Origin: Pyrinomonadaceae bacterium
Lineage (GTDB): Bacteria; Acidobacteriota; Blastocatellia; Pyrinomonadales; Pyrinomonadaceae
Length of the DNA: 64,000 bases
Assembly: GCA_021228405.1 (NCBI GenBank)
Contig: JAJQRF010000012.1
Coordinates: 62,001-126,000 of the forward strand
Direction: 5' to 3'
The notes beneath the pieces were generated by a model. It ran no database searches and had not been told where the DNA came from. It saw nothing but the letters and a program-made list of their open reading frames with translations. The position numbers and the translations under genes were made by a program. This document shows, piece after piece, positions 43,812 through 51,937 of the stretch. Position 1 is the first letter of the stretch. Every line of letters begins with the position of its first letter.

Positions 43812-44699
43812 ATGACTATTCGCTGTTTATTTTTCGCGCTCGTTTTTCTTTCCGCCGCTTTGTCCGTCGATGCCCAGCCGCAAACTTCCGAAACCGCCGT
43901 GCGGGTTTTGCGCGAAATCGGCGGAAGAGATTTTTCCTGCACGACCGACAGCGGCGTAATGACGAAAGCAGGTTTTGAAAAACTCATCTCCGACAAGCAA
44001 TGCGCCGACCTGAAAAGCAAACTGAACGTAGATTTTGAAAAGGAATCGCTGATCGGTTTCCGCGCAGGCAGTGATTGCCATATGCAGGCTTCGGCAAAAG
44101 TTTTTCAGAACGACGCGGCGAAAAAATACGTCGTCAAAGTCGATGTCAAATACGGCGGTTGCCGTGCGGCGGGTAATTATCAGGGTTGGCTCGTGGTCGA
44201 AAAATTAAAGCCCGGTTACACGGTCGAATTTACGGAAAGAAACTTAAAAAAGATTTACACGGAATGGCTCGAAAAAGATGTTACTTATTTTCCCGCCAAA
44301 CCTTCTGCGGAAAATCTTGAAACCAAACAGATCGATCTGAAAGGTTGTATCCAGACAAATGTTGTTAACGAATTCGTCATTAAAACGCAGTATCAATATT
44401 TAAAGTCGCTTCGCAAAGATGCGGGCAATTACTGGTGTGTGCAAAATCTTGCGCCGATCGATTTTGAAAAATATTCGCTTCTCGGCATCGGAATGACGAC
44501 CGATTACTGCACCGTTCCGCGCGGACTCGAATATAAATTGAGTAAGGACGCGGAAAACAAACAATATCTTTTCAGCGTCAGCTATCTGCAAGCGGAACAG
44601 CTCTGCCGCCGATTGGGGCATTACGACTTATGGCTTCTCGTTCCAAAGCTCGAAGAGGATTATTCGGTAAAATTCGATTTGCAGGAAAGACCAAACTGA
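43812..44699 (+). CDS. Secreted Cys-containing protein with internal duplication
   Basis: A 295-residue protein with a signal peptide (CLFFALVFLSAALSVDA). Two copies of a roughly 110-residue module are recognisable: DFEKESLIGFRAGSDC ... KYVVKVDVKYGGC ... WLVVEKLKPGYTVEF in the first, and DFEKYSLLGIGMTTDYC ... QYLFSVSYLQAEQLC ... LWLLVPKLEEDYSVKF in the second. Cysteine positions correspond, suggesting conserved disulfides. The fold may be PrcB-like, but this is a guess. No catalytic motif is seen. GGGAG lies upstream of the ATG. Confidence 0.8.
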   Translation: MTIRCLFFALVFLSAALSVDAQPQTSETAVRVLREIGGRDFSCTTDSGVMTKAGFEKLISDKQCADLKSKLNVDFEKESLIGFRAGSDCHMQASAKVFQNDAAKKYVVKVDVKYGGCRAAGNYQGWLVVEKLKPGYTVEFTERNLKKIYTEWLEKDVTYFPAKPSAENLETKQIDLKGCIQTNVVNEFVIKTQYQYLKSLRKDAGNYWCVQNLAPIDFEKYSLLGIGMTTDYCTVPRGLEYKLSKDAENKQYLFSVSYLQAEQLCRRLGHYDLWLLVPKLEEDYSVKFDLQERPN

Positions 44700-44748
44700 T
44701 CCCGGATCTGAATAAATCTTGAATATTTAATCTTACAGCTTCCCGCGT

Positions 44749-44778
44749 TTGTGAAATAAACCTGATTTTATATAGAAT
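44749..44778 (+). promoter_or_regulatory. Promoter placing the start site at the ZIP ATG
   Basis: TTGTGA (44749-44754), an 18-bp spacer and TAGAAT (44773-44778), which ends 7 nt before the ATG at 44786. This predicts a leaderless mRNA. Confidence 0.55.
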
Positions 44779-44785
44779 CTTCACG

Positions 44786-45583
44786 ATGCCTTTGACAAAC
44801 GATCCATTTACGAATGCGGTTGCGGCTTCGGCAATTGCCGGTTTCGGCGCAACGACATTAGGTGCGGTTCCGGCTTTTTTTCTCAAACGTCTAAACGAAA
44901 AATTAAACAACAATCTGCTTAGTTTTGCGGCGGGCGTAATGCTTGCCGCGACCGTTTTTTCGCTTCTTTTGCCGTCCATCGACAACTCAAAAAAGCAGGG
45001 CGCATCGACGACGAGCGCGGTTTTACAGACGATAATCTTTCTCTTTGTCGGCGGTTTCACACTCTGGCTCATCAACGAATTCATCCCGCACGAACATTTC
45101 GGGAAAGGTCACGAAGGCGGCACTCAAGACGCGCGCAAACTGCGTAAAATCTGGCTTTTCGTAATCGCGATCGCCATTCATAATTTTCCCGAAGGGCTTT
45201 CGGTCGGCGTGGCGAACGGGACGGGCGAATTCGGCGTTGGTCTGGGCGCAACGCTCGGCATCGGTCTGCAAAACATTCCCGAAGGTTTGTCGGTCGCCGT
45301 CGCGCTTCATTCGCAGGGCTACTCCAAAAAATACGCGTTCGGCATTTCGGCTCTGACGGGTTTGGTCGAAATCTTCGGCGGCGCGGTCGGCGGTTCGGTC
45401 ATTTTACTCTCTTCGCACGTTTTGCCGTGGGCATTGGCGTTTGCCGGCGGCGCGATGCTTTTCATCGTCAGCGACGAAATAATCCCCGAAACGCACCGCA
45501 AAGGTTTTGAAAACGGCGCGACCTTTTCGCTCTTTGTCGGCTTCGGTCTGATGATGTTTCTCGACGCGGTTTTCGCGCAGTAA
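44786..45583 (+). CDS. ZIP family divalent metal transporter
   Basis: A 265-residue inner-membrane protein with eight predicted helices. The metal-binding signatures are HNFPEGLSVGVANG in helix 4 and IGLQNIPEGLSVAVAL in helix 5, and a His-containing cytoplasmic loop (HEHFGKGHEGG) lies between helices 3 and 4. It is of the ZupT/GufA type and imports zinc or other divalent metals. It has no Shine-Dalgarno. Confidence 0.93.
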   Translation: MPLTNDPFTNAVAASAIAGFGATTLGAVPAFFLKRLNEKLNNNLLSFAAGVMLAATVFSLLLPSIDNSKKQGASTTSAVLQTIIFLFVGGFTLWLINEFIPHEHFGKGHEGGTQDARKLRKIWLFVIAIAIHNFPEGLSVGVANGTGEFGVGLGATLGIGLQNIPEGLSVAVALHSQGYSKKYAFGISALTGLVEIFGGAVGGSVILLSSHVLPWALAFAGGAMLFIVSDEIIPETHRKGFENGATFSLFVGFGLMMFLDAVFAQ

Positions 45584-45628
45584 ATTTTAATAGAAATTAT
45601 TGAGATAAAAGGTTAAAATGACAAAATA

Positions 45629-46189
45629 ATGGGACTTGCAAAACTCAAAACCAAAATCAGCATTGAAGAATATCTCGACGGCGAAGAGTTGAGCGAAATT
45701 CGTTATGAATACATCAACGGCGAAGTTTACGCGATGGCTGGCGCGAGCCAGAATCATAATCGAATTATCAGAAATTTTCTTACTTCGTTATCGAATCACC
45801 TGCAAAATTCCCCGTGTGAGCCTTTCAGCGAAAATATCAAAGTCCGGGCGGCTGAAGAGGTTTTTTATTATCCCGATGTGCTGGTAACTTGCGAAGGCAA
45901 TTTTTCAAATCCTTTTTATGCCGAACAGCCTGTTTTGATTATCGAAGTCATTTCGCCTTCGACCGCGCAGATCGACCGCCGGGAAAAACTTCACGCTTAC
46001 CGGCAAATGCCGAGCGTTCACGAATATGTCGTCGTCGAACAGGAAAAAATCTCGATCGAAATTCATCGCCGGCAGGAAAACGGCAACTGGATCACGTATT
46101 TTTTTACGCGCACCGATGAAGATTTCACGCTCGAATCCGTCGATCTTACTTTGAGAATCGATGAAGCTTACAAACCCGTGAATTTTTAA
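45629..46189 (+). CDS. Uma2 family (DUF820) protein, paralogue of 1688-2254
   Basis: A 186-residue protein starting MGLAKLKTKISIEEYLDG. It is similar along its full length to the Uma2 protein at 1688 (VYAMAG, PDVLVTC, LIIEVISPSTAQIDRREKL, YVVVEQEKISIEIHRRQENG). The PD-(D/E)xK-like acidic positions are kept. A TAAAAT box lies 9 nt before the ATG, again with no Shine-Dalgarno. It is followed by the 21-bp array B. Confidence 0.88.
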   Translation: MGLAKLKTKISIEEYLDGEELSEIRYEYINGEVYAMAGASQNHNRIIRNFLTSLSNHLQNSPCEPFSENIKVRAAEEVFYYPDVLVTCEGNFSNPFYAEQPVLIIEVISPSTAQIDRREKLHAYRQMPSVHEYVVVEQEKISIEIHRRQENGNWITYFFTRTDEDFTLESVDLTLRIDEAYKPVNF

Positions 46190-46304
46190 TTTCATACCGA
46201 ATCCACAGATCAGGCAATTAAACGTTATCAAAACAAAAAGAACGGTGATCGACCGTTCTTTTTGTTTCGTATTGATCTTGAGCAGATAGAAAGGCGGCGA
46301 CTGC

Positions 46305-46640
46305 CGGGATTTTTGCAGTCCGACGGGCTTGCGCATCGTTCAAATGGAGCTAAAAGATGCAGTTTCGGGGTTCCGAACCGCAAAGATGGAGCTTTTTGCT
46401 CCAAAATCGCGGCTTTTTGCTCCTCGACCGGGGTTCCGGGCACCACCTTTGCCACTTTTTGCTCCGCTCGTGGAGCAAAAAGCTCCATCTTTGCGGCTTT
46501 TGGCTCCTCAATCGGAGCAAAAAGCTCCAAACTTCCTGCTTTTTGCTTCATCACCGGAGTTCAGAGCACCAACTTCGCGGCTTTTTGCTGTCTGAGCGAA
46601 GCCCGAAACTCCAATTGAGGAGTTTTTTGCTCCATTCGGT
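46305..46640. repeat. 21-bp periodic array B (16 units)
   Basis: Sixteen units start at 46305 and every 21 bp after it (46326, 46347 ... 46620) without indels. The core is GGAGCTTTTTGCTCC or its reverse complement GGAGCAAAAAGCTCC, occurring in both orientations in the same register, with 6-7 variable bases between cores; the third, ninth and tenth-type units carry GGTTCCGGGCACC or GAGTTCAGAGCACC variants. Open frames in several phases result from the 21-bp period. It fills the gap between Uma2 and the SNase-like gene. Confidence 0.9.
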
Positions 46641-46730
46641 TCGGATTTAAAATTAAAAATCCGAACACGTTCGGCATTCGGATTTCCGGTCGTCCGCAAT
46701 ATATTTCAACTGCTCCGGTCGAATTCTGGT

Positions 46731-47843
46731 TTAATTCGATGCGCTGATCAGATTTTGCAGAAGCGTCAAAATTTCCGAATCGACCTTATCGGAAAAAGTA
46801 CCGACCTTGACGGAAACGTTTTTCCCGTTGGCGATCTTTTCGAGGATCGGTTTTTTGACCTCATACAAAAGCCCTTCGCGCACACTGTTTTCACCCTGTT
46901 TCGAGAACCTTTTCGCTTTGCCGAGGTTTATTTTTATCTTATCGACGGTCACGATCAGCTCGTTGTATTTTAGAAAACGAAAATCTCTCGATTCCGAATC
47001 GACACCGACGAGATACGCGTTTTTTCTGCCCGCGTCCTCGTTTCCGTCATAGTAAAGATACGCGATCTGAACCGTTAAAGCCTGTCTGCCGTCATCTTCG
47101 GGCACATTCAGCTTGAACATCGGTGTCGCAACCATCCCGAATTTCAACGAAGGCTCGTAGCCGACGAGCAAACCGCCGATGTTCTGAAAATTTGCGGGCA
47201 ATTTGATGCTCGTTTCGGGTGCCGCCGCCAGTTTTTGCGACTCGGAACTTAATTCGCGGCGAACGACGATCTTTTGCGGTTTCGTGGTTGTGCCGAATTG
47301 TTCGAGCGTCGTTCTTTCTTCTTTGGCAATTTCGCCCTGCTGACGGCGTTTTTCATCCTCTTCGGCACGAAGTTCCCAAGCCGGCTTCAGATTTTCCACG
47401 CTCCAAATGCCGCGTTTTTCCATTCTCGCCTGTTTTTCATTGTCCTGATAAGTGCGGCTTTCAAATTCGCTCTGCCCGGTTTTTTCGGGCAAAGCATACC
47501 AAGCCGCGCCGTCGCGGATCATTTGATTGCTGATGTCAACGCCGTTAAGACTCAATAATCCGACCGTGTATTTCGGCGTTACGCGCAACGGTTTGAACTC
47601 GACCATTTTGCCGAACGTCAGCGAACTCAGATGATTTTTTACTTCCTTTGAAAAGGTCTGCTCGGGTCCGGGCACCTCGATAAACTGCAGAACTGCCGTC
47701 ACTTTTCCGGCGGGAAGTTCGATCACAACGGTTTTTCCGTCAAGCACATCAACGACTTTTCCGAGAAATTTACCTTGCGAAAATGCCGAATTTGCCAACA
47801 AAAAAGTCAGGCAAACGAGAAGAAATACCTTTAAATTTTTCAT
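46731..47843 (-). CDS. Secreted SNase-like (thermonuclease fold) protein, active site degenerate
   Basis: A 370-residue protein with a signal peptide (VFLLVCLTFLLANSAFS). Residues about 25-150 match the staphylococcal nuclease OB fold (KFLGKVVDVLDGKTVVIELP ... GAAWYA, then RGIW). The two catalytic arginines look replaced (VLQFIEVPGPEQ and TPKYTVGLL where nucleases have RL..DTPE and YGR), so nuclease activity is doubtful. Residues 190-370 form an unrecognised beta-rich domain. It begins 5 nt after the NtrC-like regulator's stop, so it is in the same operon. Confidence 0.8.
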   Translation of the reverse strand: MKNLKVFLLVCLTFLLANSAFSQGKFLGKVVDVLDGKTVVIELPAGKVTAVLQFIEVPGPEQTFSKEVKNHLSSLTFGKMVEFKPLRVTPKYTVGLLSLNGVDISNQMIRDGAAWYALPEKTGQSEFESRTYQDNEKQARMEKRGIWSVENLKPAWELRAEEDEKRRQQGEIAKEERTTLEQFGTTTKPQKIVVRRELSSESQKLAAAPETSIKLPANFQNIGGLLVGYEPSLKFGMVATPMFKLNVPEDDGRQALTVQIAYLYYDGNEDAGRKNAYLVGVDSESRDFRFLKYNELIVTVDKIKINLGKAKRFSKQGENSVREGLLYEVKKPILEKIANGKNVSVKVGTFSDKVDSEILTLLQNLISASN

Positions 47844-47848
47844 AAATT

Positions 47849-49255
47849 TCAGCGTGTTTCAAGATTATATTCGCGCAAACGGCGATAAAGCGTCGAAGGA
47901 GAAATGCCGAGAAGCTCCGCAGTTTTACCGCGATGCCAACCCGTCTGGTCGAGCGCGTTCAGGATTTGCTGACGCTCGATGTCGCGCAGATTGGTCGGCG
48001 AAACATTTGCGGGCACGTTCTGAAACGTGTTCGTCACGTTCGTCTGCGGTTCGCTGTAACTGAACGAAACCATCGTTTTTTCAGAATTGTGAACGACTTC
48101 CGGCGGCAACTCCTTGGTCGTGATCTTACCGTTATCACAAAGCAGAGCGGCGCGTTCGAGGCAGTTTCTCAATTGGCGGACGTTTCCCGTCCAACTGTAG
48201 TTCGTCAGCGCGTCGATGGCTTGCGGCGAAAGTTCGGGCGCGTTTACGCCGACGACTTTGTGCAAAAGATGCCGCGCGAGCGGTTCGATGTCTTCACGAC
48301 GTTCGCGCAGAGGCGGAATGTAGATTTCAAAACTGTTGATGCGGTAGAGCAGATCGGCACGAAAAACGCCTTCGGCAACCGATTGGCGCGTGTTGCGGTT
48401 GGTCGCGGCGACGAGCCGCACATCGACCTCGACCTTTTTCACGCCGCCGACGCGGAAAAACGCCCGCGTTTCGAGGGCGCGGAGAAGTTTTGACTGCAAT
48501 TGCGACGGCATTTCCATCACTTCGTCAAGAAAAAGAGTGCCGCCGTCGGCGATCTCGAAAAGTCCGAGCTTTCTGGCGCGCGCTCCCGAAAACGCACCCG
48601 CTTCGTGTCCGAAAAGTTCCGATTCGAGCAGAGAATCCTGCAAAGCGGCGCAGTTCAGGTCGATAAAAGTTTTGTTTGTCCGGCGGCTCAAACGATGGAT
48701 CGCCTGCGCGATCAGTTCCTTTCCCGTTCCCGATTCGCCCGTGATTAAAACGGAAGTATCCGAAGGAGCAACGCGTTGGACGAGCCGCAAAACTTCCTTC
48801 ATCTGCGGCGATTCGGCGACAATGTCGGGCAAATCTTTGTTGGTTGTGCGTTCGAGCTGGGCGCGAAGCCGCTGATTATCGATCTTAAGCTGTTGTTTTT
48901 CGGCGGCTTGCGTGACCAGCGCGGCAAGTTCGGCGATGCGGTATGGTTTGGTGAGATAATCATACGCGCCGAGCTTCATCGACTCGATCGCGGTTTCGAC
49001 CGTTCCCTGCCCGGTCAGCAGGATCACTTCGGGCGGATTTTGCGATTTTTCACGCAAACGCCGGAGCAGGGAAATCCCGTCGAGGCGCGGCATATTGATG
49101 TCGCACAAAAGCACATCGAAATCCTGCGTTTCGAGTAATTCCCACGCCGCTTCGCCATCCGAAGCCGTTTCAACTTCGTGCCCCTGCCGGCTCAGTTCCT
49201 TCTGAACCACCAGCCGCAGATTTTTTTCATCGTCAACTACTAAAAGTTTTGCCAT
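47849..49255 (-). CDS. Sigma54-dependent NtrC-family response regulator
   Basis: A 468-residue protein from MAKLLVVDDEKNLRLVV; an in-frame TTG at 49270 is less likely. The receiver domain has the phosphorylated Asp in LLCDINMPRLDG. The AAA+ domain has Walker A GESGTGKELIAQ and Walker B GGTLFLDEV; its sigma54-contact loop reads GAFSGA instead of GAFTGA. A Fis-type HTH (HRGKTAELLGISPSTLYRRL) ends it. It activates sigma54 promoters after phosphorylation. The kinase gene lies 41 bp upstream. Confidence 0.95.
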   Translation of the reverse strand: MAKLLVVDDEKNLRLVVQKELSRQGHEVETASDGEAAWELLETQDFDVLLCDINMPRLDGISLLRRLREKSQNPPEVILLTGQGTVETAIESMKLGAYDYLTKPYRIAELAALVTQAAEKQQLKIDNQRLRAQLERTTNKDLPDIVAESPQMKEVLRLVQRVAPSDTSVLITGESGTGKELIAQAIHRLSRRTNKTFIDLNCAALQDSLLESELFGHEAGAFSGARARKLGLFEIADGGTLFLDEVMEMPSQLQSKLLRALETRAFFRVGGVKKVEVDVRLVAATNRNTRQSVAEGVFRADLLYRINSFEIYIPPLRERREDIEPLARHLLHKVVGVNAPELSPQAIDALTNYSWTGNVRQLRNCLERAALLCDNGKITTKELPPEVVHNSEKTMVSFSYSEPQTNVTNTFQNVPANVSPTNLRDIERQQILNALDQTGWHRGKTAELLGISPSTLYRRLREYNLETR

Positions 49256-49296
49256 AAATTTGGAGAACAAATCTTATTTTGAAAGTTAAATTCCGG

Positions 49297-50943
49297 TTAA
49301 GATTTGTTGGGGAGAAAAATGGAAAAAGTCGTTCCTTTTCCGATGTTTGAACGAACGCTCAAGCGTCCGCCGTGTTCGGTGATGATGCCGTAACAGACGG
49401 CTAAACCGAGTCCGGTTCCCTTGCCGACTTCTTTGGTCGTAAAGAAAGGCTCGAATATCTTCGACATATCTTCGGGTGAAATCCCGACTCCGGTGTCTTC
49501 GACTTCGAGAATAATGCGGGTATTTTGCGGGAAGGCACGGAAAGTGAGCGTTCCGCCGTCGGGCATTGCGTCGATCGCGTTTGTGGCGAGTGCGATGACG
49601 GCTTGCTGAATTTGTCCGCTGTCGCCCGTAATAAGCGGCAGATTTTCGTCAACTTCAAATTTGAACTGAATGTTGTCGCCGCGCCGCTGATGCGAAATTA
49701 AATTTGCTGACGATCTTAAAACATCGCGCACGTCCATCGGATGGCGGTTTCCGGCGCGAACGCGGCTGAAATCGAGCAATCCCGTCGTGATCGATTTACA
49801 GCGAAAGGCTTCCGATTTGATTAAACCTAAATATTCCTTCAAATCGTCAACTTCTTCCGATTCGCCGAACGCACCTTCGGCAACTCTTTGTTCCAAAGCC
49901 TCGGCGCAAGCCGCGATCGTCGCCAGCGGATTATTGATCTCGTGAACGACCCCGGCGGCAAGCCGACCGACGGCGGCGAGCTTTTCGGCGCGTCCGACGG
50001 CGTGAATCGCTTCGACGCGCACCGTCACATCTTCGCCGACCGTGATAACGTGCGTGACTTCGCCCGATTCGGCATCGCGCATCGGAACCTTGCTGACGAG
50101 CCAATGCGTCGGCGTTCCCTTTTCGTTGACGGTTTGCTGTTCGATGCGCTCGATTCTGCCCGTCCGAAATGCACGTTCAAATTCCTGTTTCAAACGTCCC
50201 TGCGGATATTTCGCCAAAACTTCAAAAACGTTGCGCCCGATGACGGCATCGCGCGGCATTCCCTGCACACCGTTTTCGCGGTGACGATTCCACGTCACGA
50301 TTCGATAGTCGCGGTCGATGACATAAATTGAAACCGGCAAAGCATCCAACACGGCTTCGGTGAATTTGCGATGTTCTTCACGCGCCAGGCTGATCGAAGT
50401 ATTGATCGCCGTTTCGTAATGCGACGAAAGATTGACCGACATCGCCGCCATCTGAGTTGCGGCATCGATCAGACGCGCTTTCACTTCACTGAAGTCTTCT
50501 TTTTCCTTAAATCCCACCAAAACCGCGCCTTTGACCGTTCCGTTGATGTGAAGCGGCGAAACGTATTCGAGCTTGTGAACGCGGTCTTTCAGCAAAAATT
50601 CTTCTTCATTTTCCTGCAGATACGAAACTTGCGGCGGCAGAAAATCGTGCCATTTTTCAAACTCTCTTTTCCGCAGAAACTCCTTCCTGACTTCGCCTTT
50701 TCTGTCAAACGCACAACTTATCAAGCCGATATTTCCGAGTTCCATCACGAACGCCGAGATTTCCGCACCGACCCCTTGCAGAATGGCTTCCGCAACGCGC
50801 AGTGCGGCTTTTTTCGGATGAACCGTGAACAACAAACGACGACCGAGTTCGGAAATAAATTTTAATTCGAGCGAACAATCATTCGCTTCACCATCAGGCA
50901 AATGCACACGACCGTTTCGCTTGGCAGTTATCGGGGCTATCAT
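49297..50943 (-). CDS. Soluble NtrB-like sensor histidine kinase
   Basis: A 548-residue protein without membrane segments. A GAF-like N-terminus (about residues 25-185) is followed by a PAS domain ([20 protein letters not shown]), a HisKA domain with the phosphoacceptor in [13 protein letters not shown], and HATPase_c ([28 protein letters not shown]). It is the likely partner of the adjacent NtrC-like regulator; the same operon includes the SNase-like gene. Its ligand is unknown. Confidence 0.95.
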   Translation of the reverse strand: MIAPITAKRNGRVHLPDGEANDCSLELKFISELGRRLLFTVHPKKAALRVAEAILQGVGAEISAFVMELGNIGLISCAFDRKGEVRKEFLRKREFEKWHDFLPPQVSYLQENEEEFLLKDRVHKLEYVSPLHINGTVKGAVLVGFKEKEDFSEVKARLIDAATQMAAMSVNLSSHYETAINTSISLAREEHRKFTEAVLDALPVSIYVIDRDYRIVTWNRHRENGVQGMPRDAVIGRNVFEVLAKYPQGRLKQEFERAFRTGRIERIEQQTVNEKGTPTHWLVSKVPMRDAESGEVTHVITVGEDVTVRVEAIHAVGRAEKLAAVGRLAAGVVHEINNPLATIAACAEALEQRVAEGAFGESEEVDDLKEYLGLIKSEAFRCKSITTGLLDFSRVRAGNRHPMDVRDVLRSSANLISHQRRGDNIQFKFEVDENLPLITGDSGQIQQAVIALATNAIDAMPDGGTLTFRAFPQNTRIILEVEDTGVGISPEDMSKIFEPFFTTKEVGKGTGLGLAVCYGIITEHGGRLSVRSNIGKGTTFSIFLPNKS

Positions 50944-51133
50944 TTCGGGTTTATTATGTAATCGACAAACTTTCGTGGAAAATCTGTCATCAGAGGAGAT
51001 GAACCGGTTGAGTTTTGAAGGAGAAACCTTCTATTTAATTTAATCGGATTTTATATGTTTTGTCAATGTTTAATTCTCTCGGAGTAAAATTTGACACTCC
51101 GCATTTTTCTGTTAAAAATTGAGTTATCAGATT

Positions 51134-51835
51134 ATGAAAAACAATTTCCTGTGCCATCTGAAAAATTTTACTCGTCTGACGTTCGTTTTCCTGCTGTTTT
51201 CGGTATTCTTTACGGCAAAACTCGACGCGCAGGAAGTTGTCGATAAAACCATCGTCACCGTCAGCGACGGCGTGCGAACCGAGCTTATCACTTATTCCGA
51301 TCTGCTGTGGCAGATCGCGTTACAGCCGAACACGCCGCTCGCGCCGCCGAGTTCTCAGGATTTGAAGATCGCGCTACAGGTCGTTATCAATCAAAGACTT
51401 TTCGCGCTCGAAGCCGAAAGATTGCCACGCGCAACTCCTTCCGAATCCGAGATCGACGCGAAAATAAAGGAAGTTCTGGCTTATTTCCCTTCGACCGCCG
51501 AATTTGAAAAACGTTTGAAGATCGTCGGGTTCAGTTCGGTTAAAGACGAAAACTTTCAGCGTTTGATGGCGCAGCGGGTGGCTATCGATAAATATCTGGA
51601 TTTTCGCTTTCGTTCGTTTGCGGTCATTACCGCCGAGGAAGAGAACCGCTATTATCGTGAGATATTCGTGCCGGATTTCAGGAAAAGATTTCCCGGTCTT
51701 TTATTGCCCTCACTGGATGAAAAACGTGCCGAGATAAATCAAATCTTAATGGAAGACAAAGTTGCGGGCGACATCGAAGATTTTCTCGATGATGCGAAAA
51801 GACGCGCCGTGATCGTGCCCTTGAGCGAAGTTTAG
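51134..51835 (+). CDS. Secreted SurA N-domain-like protein without PPIase domain
   Basis: A 233-residue protein from the ATG at 51134, with a signal peptide (LTFVFLLFSVFFTAKLDA). The sequence is all-helical after a short beta start (VVINQRLFALEAERLPRATPSESEIDAKI) and resembles the SurA/PpiD chaperone N-terminal domain, with no parvulin domain following. It may be a periplasmic chaperone-like factor; I cannot name a function. The next gene is the M28 peptidase. Confidence 0.65.
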   Translation: MKNNFLCHLKNFTRLTFVFLLFSVFFTAKLDAQEVVDKTIVTVSDGVRTELITYSDLLWQIALQPNTPLAPPSSQDLKIALQVVINQRLFALEAERLPRATPSESEIDAKIKEVLAYFPSTAEFEKRLKIVGFSSVKDENFQRLMAQRVAIDKYLDFRFRSFAVITAEEENRYYREIFVPDFRKRFPGLLLPSLDEKRAEINQILMEDKVAGDIEDFLDDAKRRAVIVPLSEV

Positions 51836-51937
51836 TTTTACAAGGATTTTATCTTTAGGCTTGAAACTTTTTCCTGCATTTCAAGTATTATTGCTTTCTC
51901 TATTTATCAGAAAAATTTTAATTTATCGGAGTATTAA

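Noticed and set aside
46228-46650. Several overlapping reading frames in array B
   Set aside because: Frames in at least three phases and on the other strand are open at once, which is expected for a period divisible by three.
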